Source: Tetrahymena elliotti 4EA
Lineage: Eukaryota > Ciliophora > Oligohymenophorea > Hymenostomatida > Tetrahymenidae
NCBI GenBank assembly: GCA_000231825.2
Contig: JH720319.1
Coordinates: 310,001-374,000, forward strand
Direction: 5' to 3'
Length of the DNA stretch: 64,000 nt
How positions within the stretch are numbered: the stretch's first letter is position 1; each line of letters begins with the position of its first letter. The notes beneath the pieces are model-generated. The model ran no database searches. It saw nothing but the letters and a program-made list of their open reading frames with translations, and was not told the DNA's origin. This document shows, piece after piece, positions 63,227 through 64,000 of this stretch. The position numbers and the translations under genes are program-made.

Positions 63227-63463
63227 ATGTCTTATTTAGAAAATATAACTCAAATAGAAAATATAATTAAAAAGGAATATAATTTATATACTGATTTTAG
63301 GCCATTAAAAAATGCACTTACTTACCTTAAAAAATAAATTAAAAATAATTAATAAATTTAATCTGTTACATAACAATATATAAAAAATTAAATAATTTTT
63401 TAGTATTTAGAAGTTATTAAAAGTATGTTCTCAATTCTATTTTTAAAGAAGAAATCTGAATGA
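63227..63463 (+). CDS. doubtful small hypothetical protein
   Basis: ATG 63227 to TGA 63461, 78 residues. The first 35 residues (MSYLENITQIENIIKKEYN, then LYTDFRPLKNALTYLKK) read like a normal protein start. The rest is Gln/Ile/Phe-rich. It could be the first exon of a gene that continues beyond, or chance. No family recognised. Confidence 0.35.
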
Positions 63464-64000
63464 TTTATATAAAAGAGTAGTTCAATAATCTATATTGTGA
63501 TTATAGATTAAATCATTTGTAATTTAAATTATATTAATTCAATTTTCGCATCTAAATTATGAATTTTACTTTAATAAAATCTATGATTTCTTAATTTTAA
63601 ATATTATTATTTTTTTAATCAACATTCATTATAATTATTCTAACAAACAATTTTAACAAGCACAAAATAAAAATTTAGAATTATTTTTGAGGTTTATGAA
63701 ATCATACATATTCTTATTTACATTGTAAAAAATAATTTTTTTATTTAGAGAAAATTAAATAAAAACATGTTTATTGTATTGATCCTTGAGGTAGATTTTT
63801 ATTTTCTTGAAATATCTTTTATCCTTAGTTTGGTAATTATGCCTGTTTAGTCAGGTATTTAAATTCATAAGCAAGTTAATAAAATAATGCATTTAGAAGT
63901 TTATAACTTATTCAGTAAAATTTTTAATAAATTGATTTTATGTTTTCATCAATTTTACATCTCAAATTTTTAAACTTTCAAATTTATGATTTTAATTAGT

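Larger units (their letters stand above)
62498..64000. other. AT-rich right-end spacer
   Basis: No supported gene apart from the doubtful ORF at 63227-63463. A short TA repeat lies at 63029-63042. The sequence runs off the window edge. Confidence 0.55.

Noticed and set aside
1..64000. CRISPR arrays, insertion sequences, bacterial operons, riboswitches, telomeric or rDNA repeats
   Set aside because: This is eukaryotic macronuclear DNA. I saw no such structure, no rRNA and no telomere-repeat arrays.

Overview
The window is almost certainly macronuclear DNA of a Tetrahymena-type ciliate, most likely Tetrahymena thermophila. It is roughly 75-80% A+T. Real genes read straight through TAA and TAG (both glutamine) and all end in TGA. 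Most are cut by small, extremely AT-rich GT..AG introns of about 45-110 bases. The histone gene at 38677-39256 matches the H2A.Z variant hv1 of T. thermophila as I remember it. Standard-code ORF calling breaks every gene here. The models below were rebuilt by hand with the ciliate code, and reading frame was checked across every splice junction.

Layout, left to right. 1-3882: a doubtful TPR-like ORF, then a CHFR-type ubiquitin ligase (FHA, RING, PAR-binding zinc finger). 4677-10384, minus strand: a protein with two cyclic-nucleotide-binding domains and an EH-like/PX sorting nexin. 12116-14843, plus strand: an acid-lipase-type hydrolase and a small secreted protein. 15851-18782, minus: a SEL1-repeat pseudokinase. 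18783-22948: a 4.2 kb gene-poor desert containing one decayed coding-like island and a compact hairpin. 22949-25203, minus: a tandem pair of lineage-specific paralogues. 27872-35598, plus: a Ser/Thr kinase with a long Gln/Asn-rich N-terminus, then a second SEL1 pseudokinase. 35599-38676: spacer whose right half has raised GC, broken frames and several strong hairpins. 38677-42013, minus: H2A.Z and a TMX2-like thioredoxin membrane protein. 43537-52051: a plus-strand coiled-coil gene, then a minus-strand B-box-like coiled-coil gene and the RIB72/EFHC1 ciliary doublet protein. 53460-62497, plus: a large coiled-coil gene, a basic protein of unknown family, and a protein with an N-myristoylation signal. 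62498-64000: AT-rich spacer with one doubtful ORF.

The genes do not form an operon or a recognisable pathway; this is an ordinary eukaryotic gene neighbourhood. Themes are signalling (kinase, two pseudokinases, cyclic-nucleotide sensor), membrane traffic (sorting nexin, lipase, TMX2), chromatin and cell cycle (H2A.Z, CHFR) and cilia (RIB72). Most worth following up are: the two SEL1 pseudokinases that share the same catalytic Asp-to-Asn change, the tandem unknown family, the structured elements beside H2A.Z and in the desert, and the very small coding exons.
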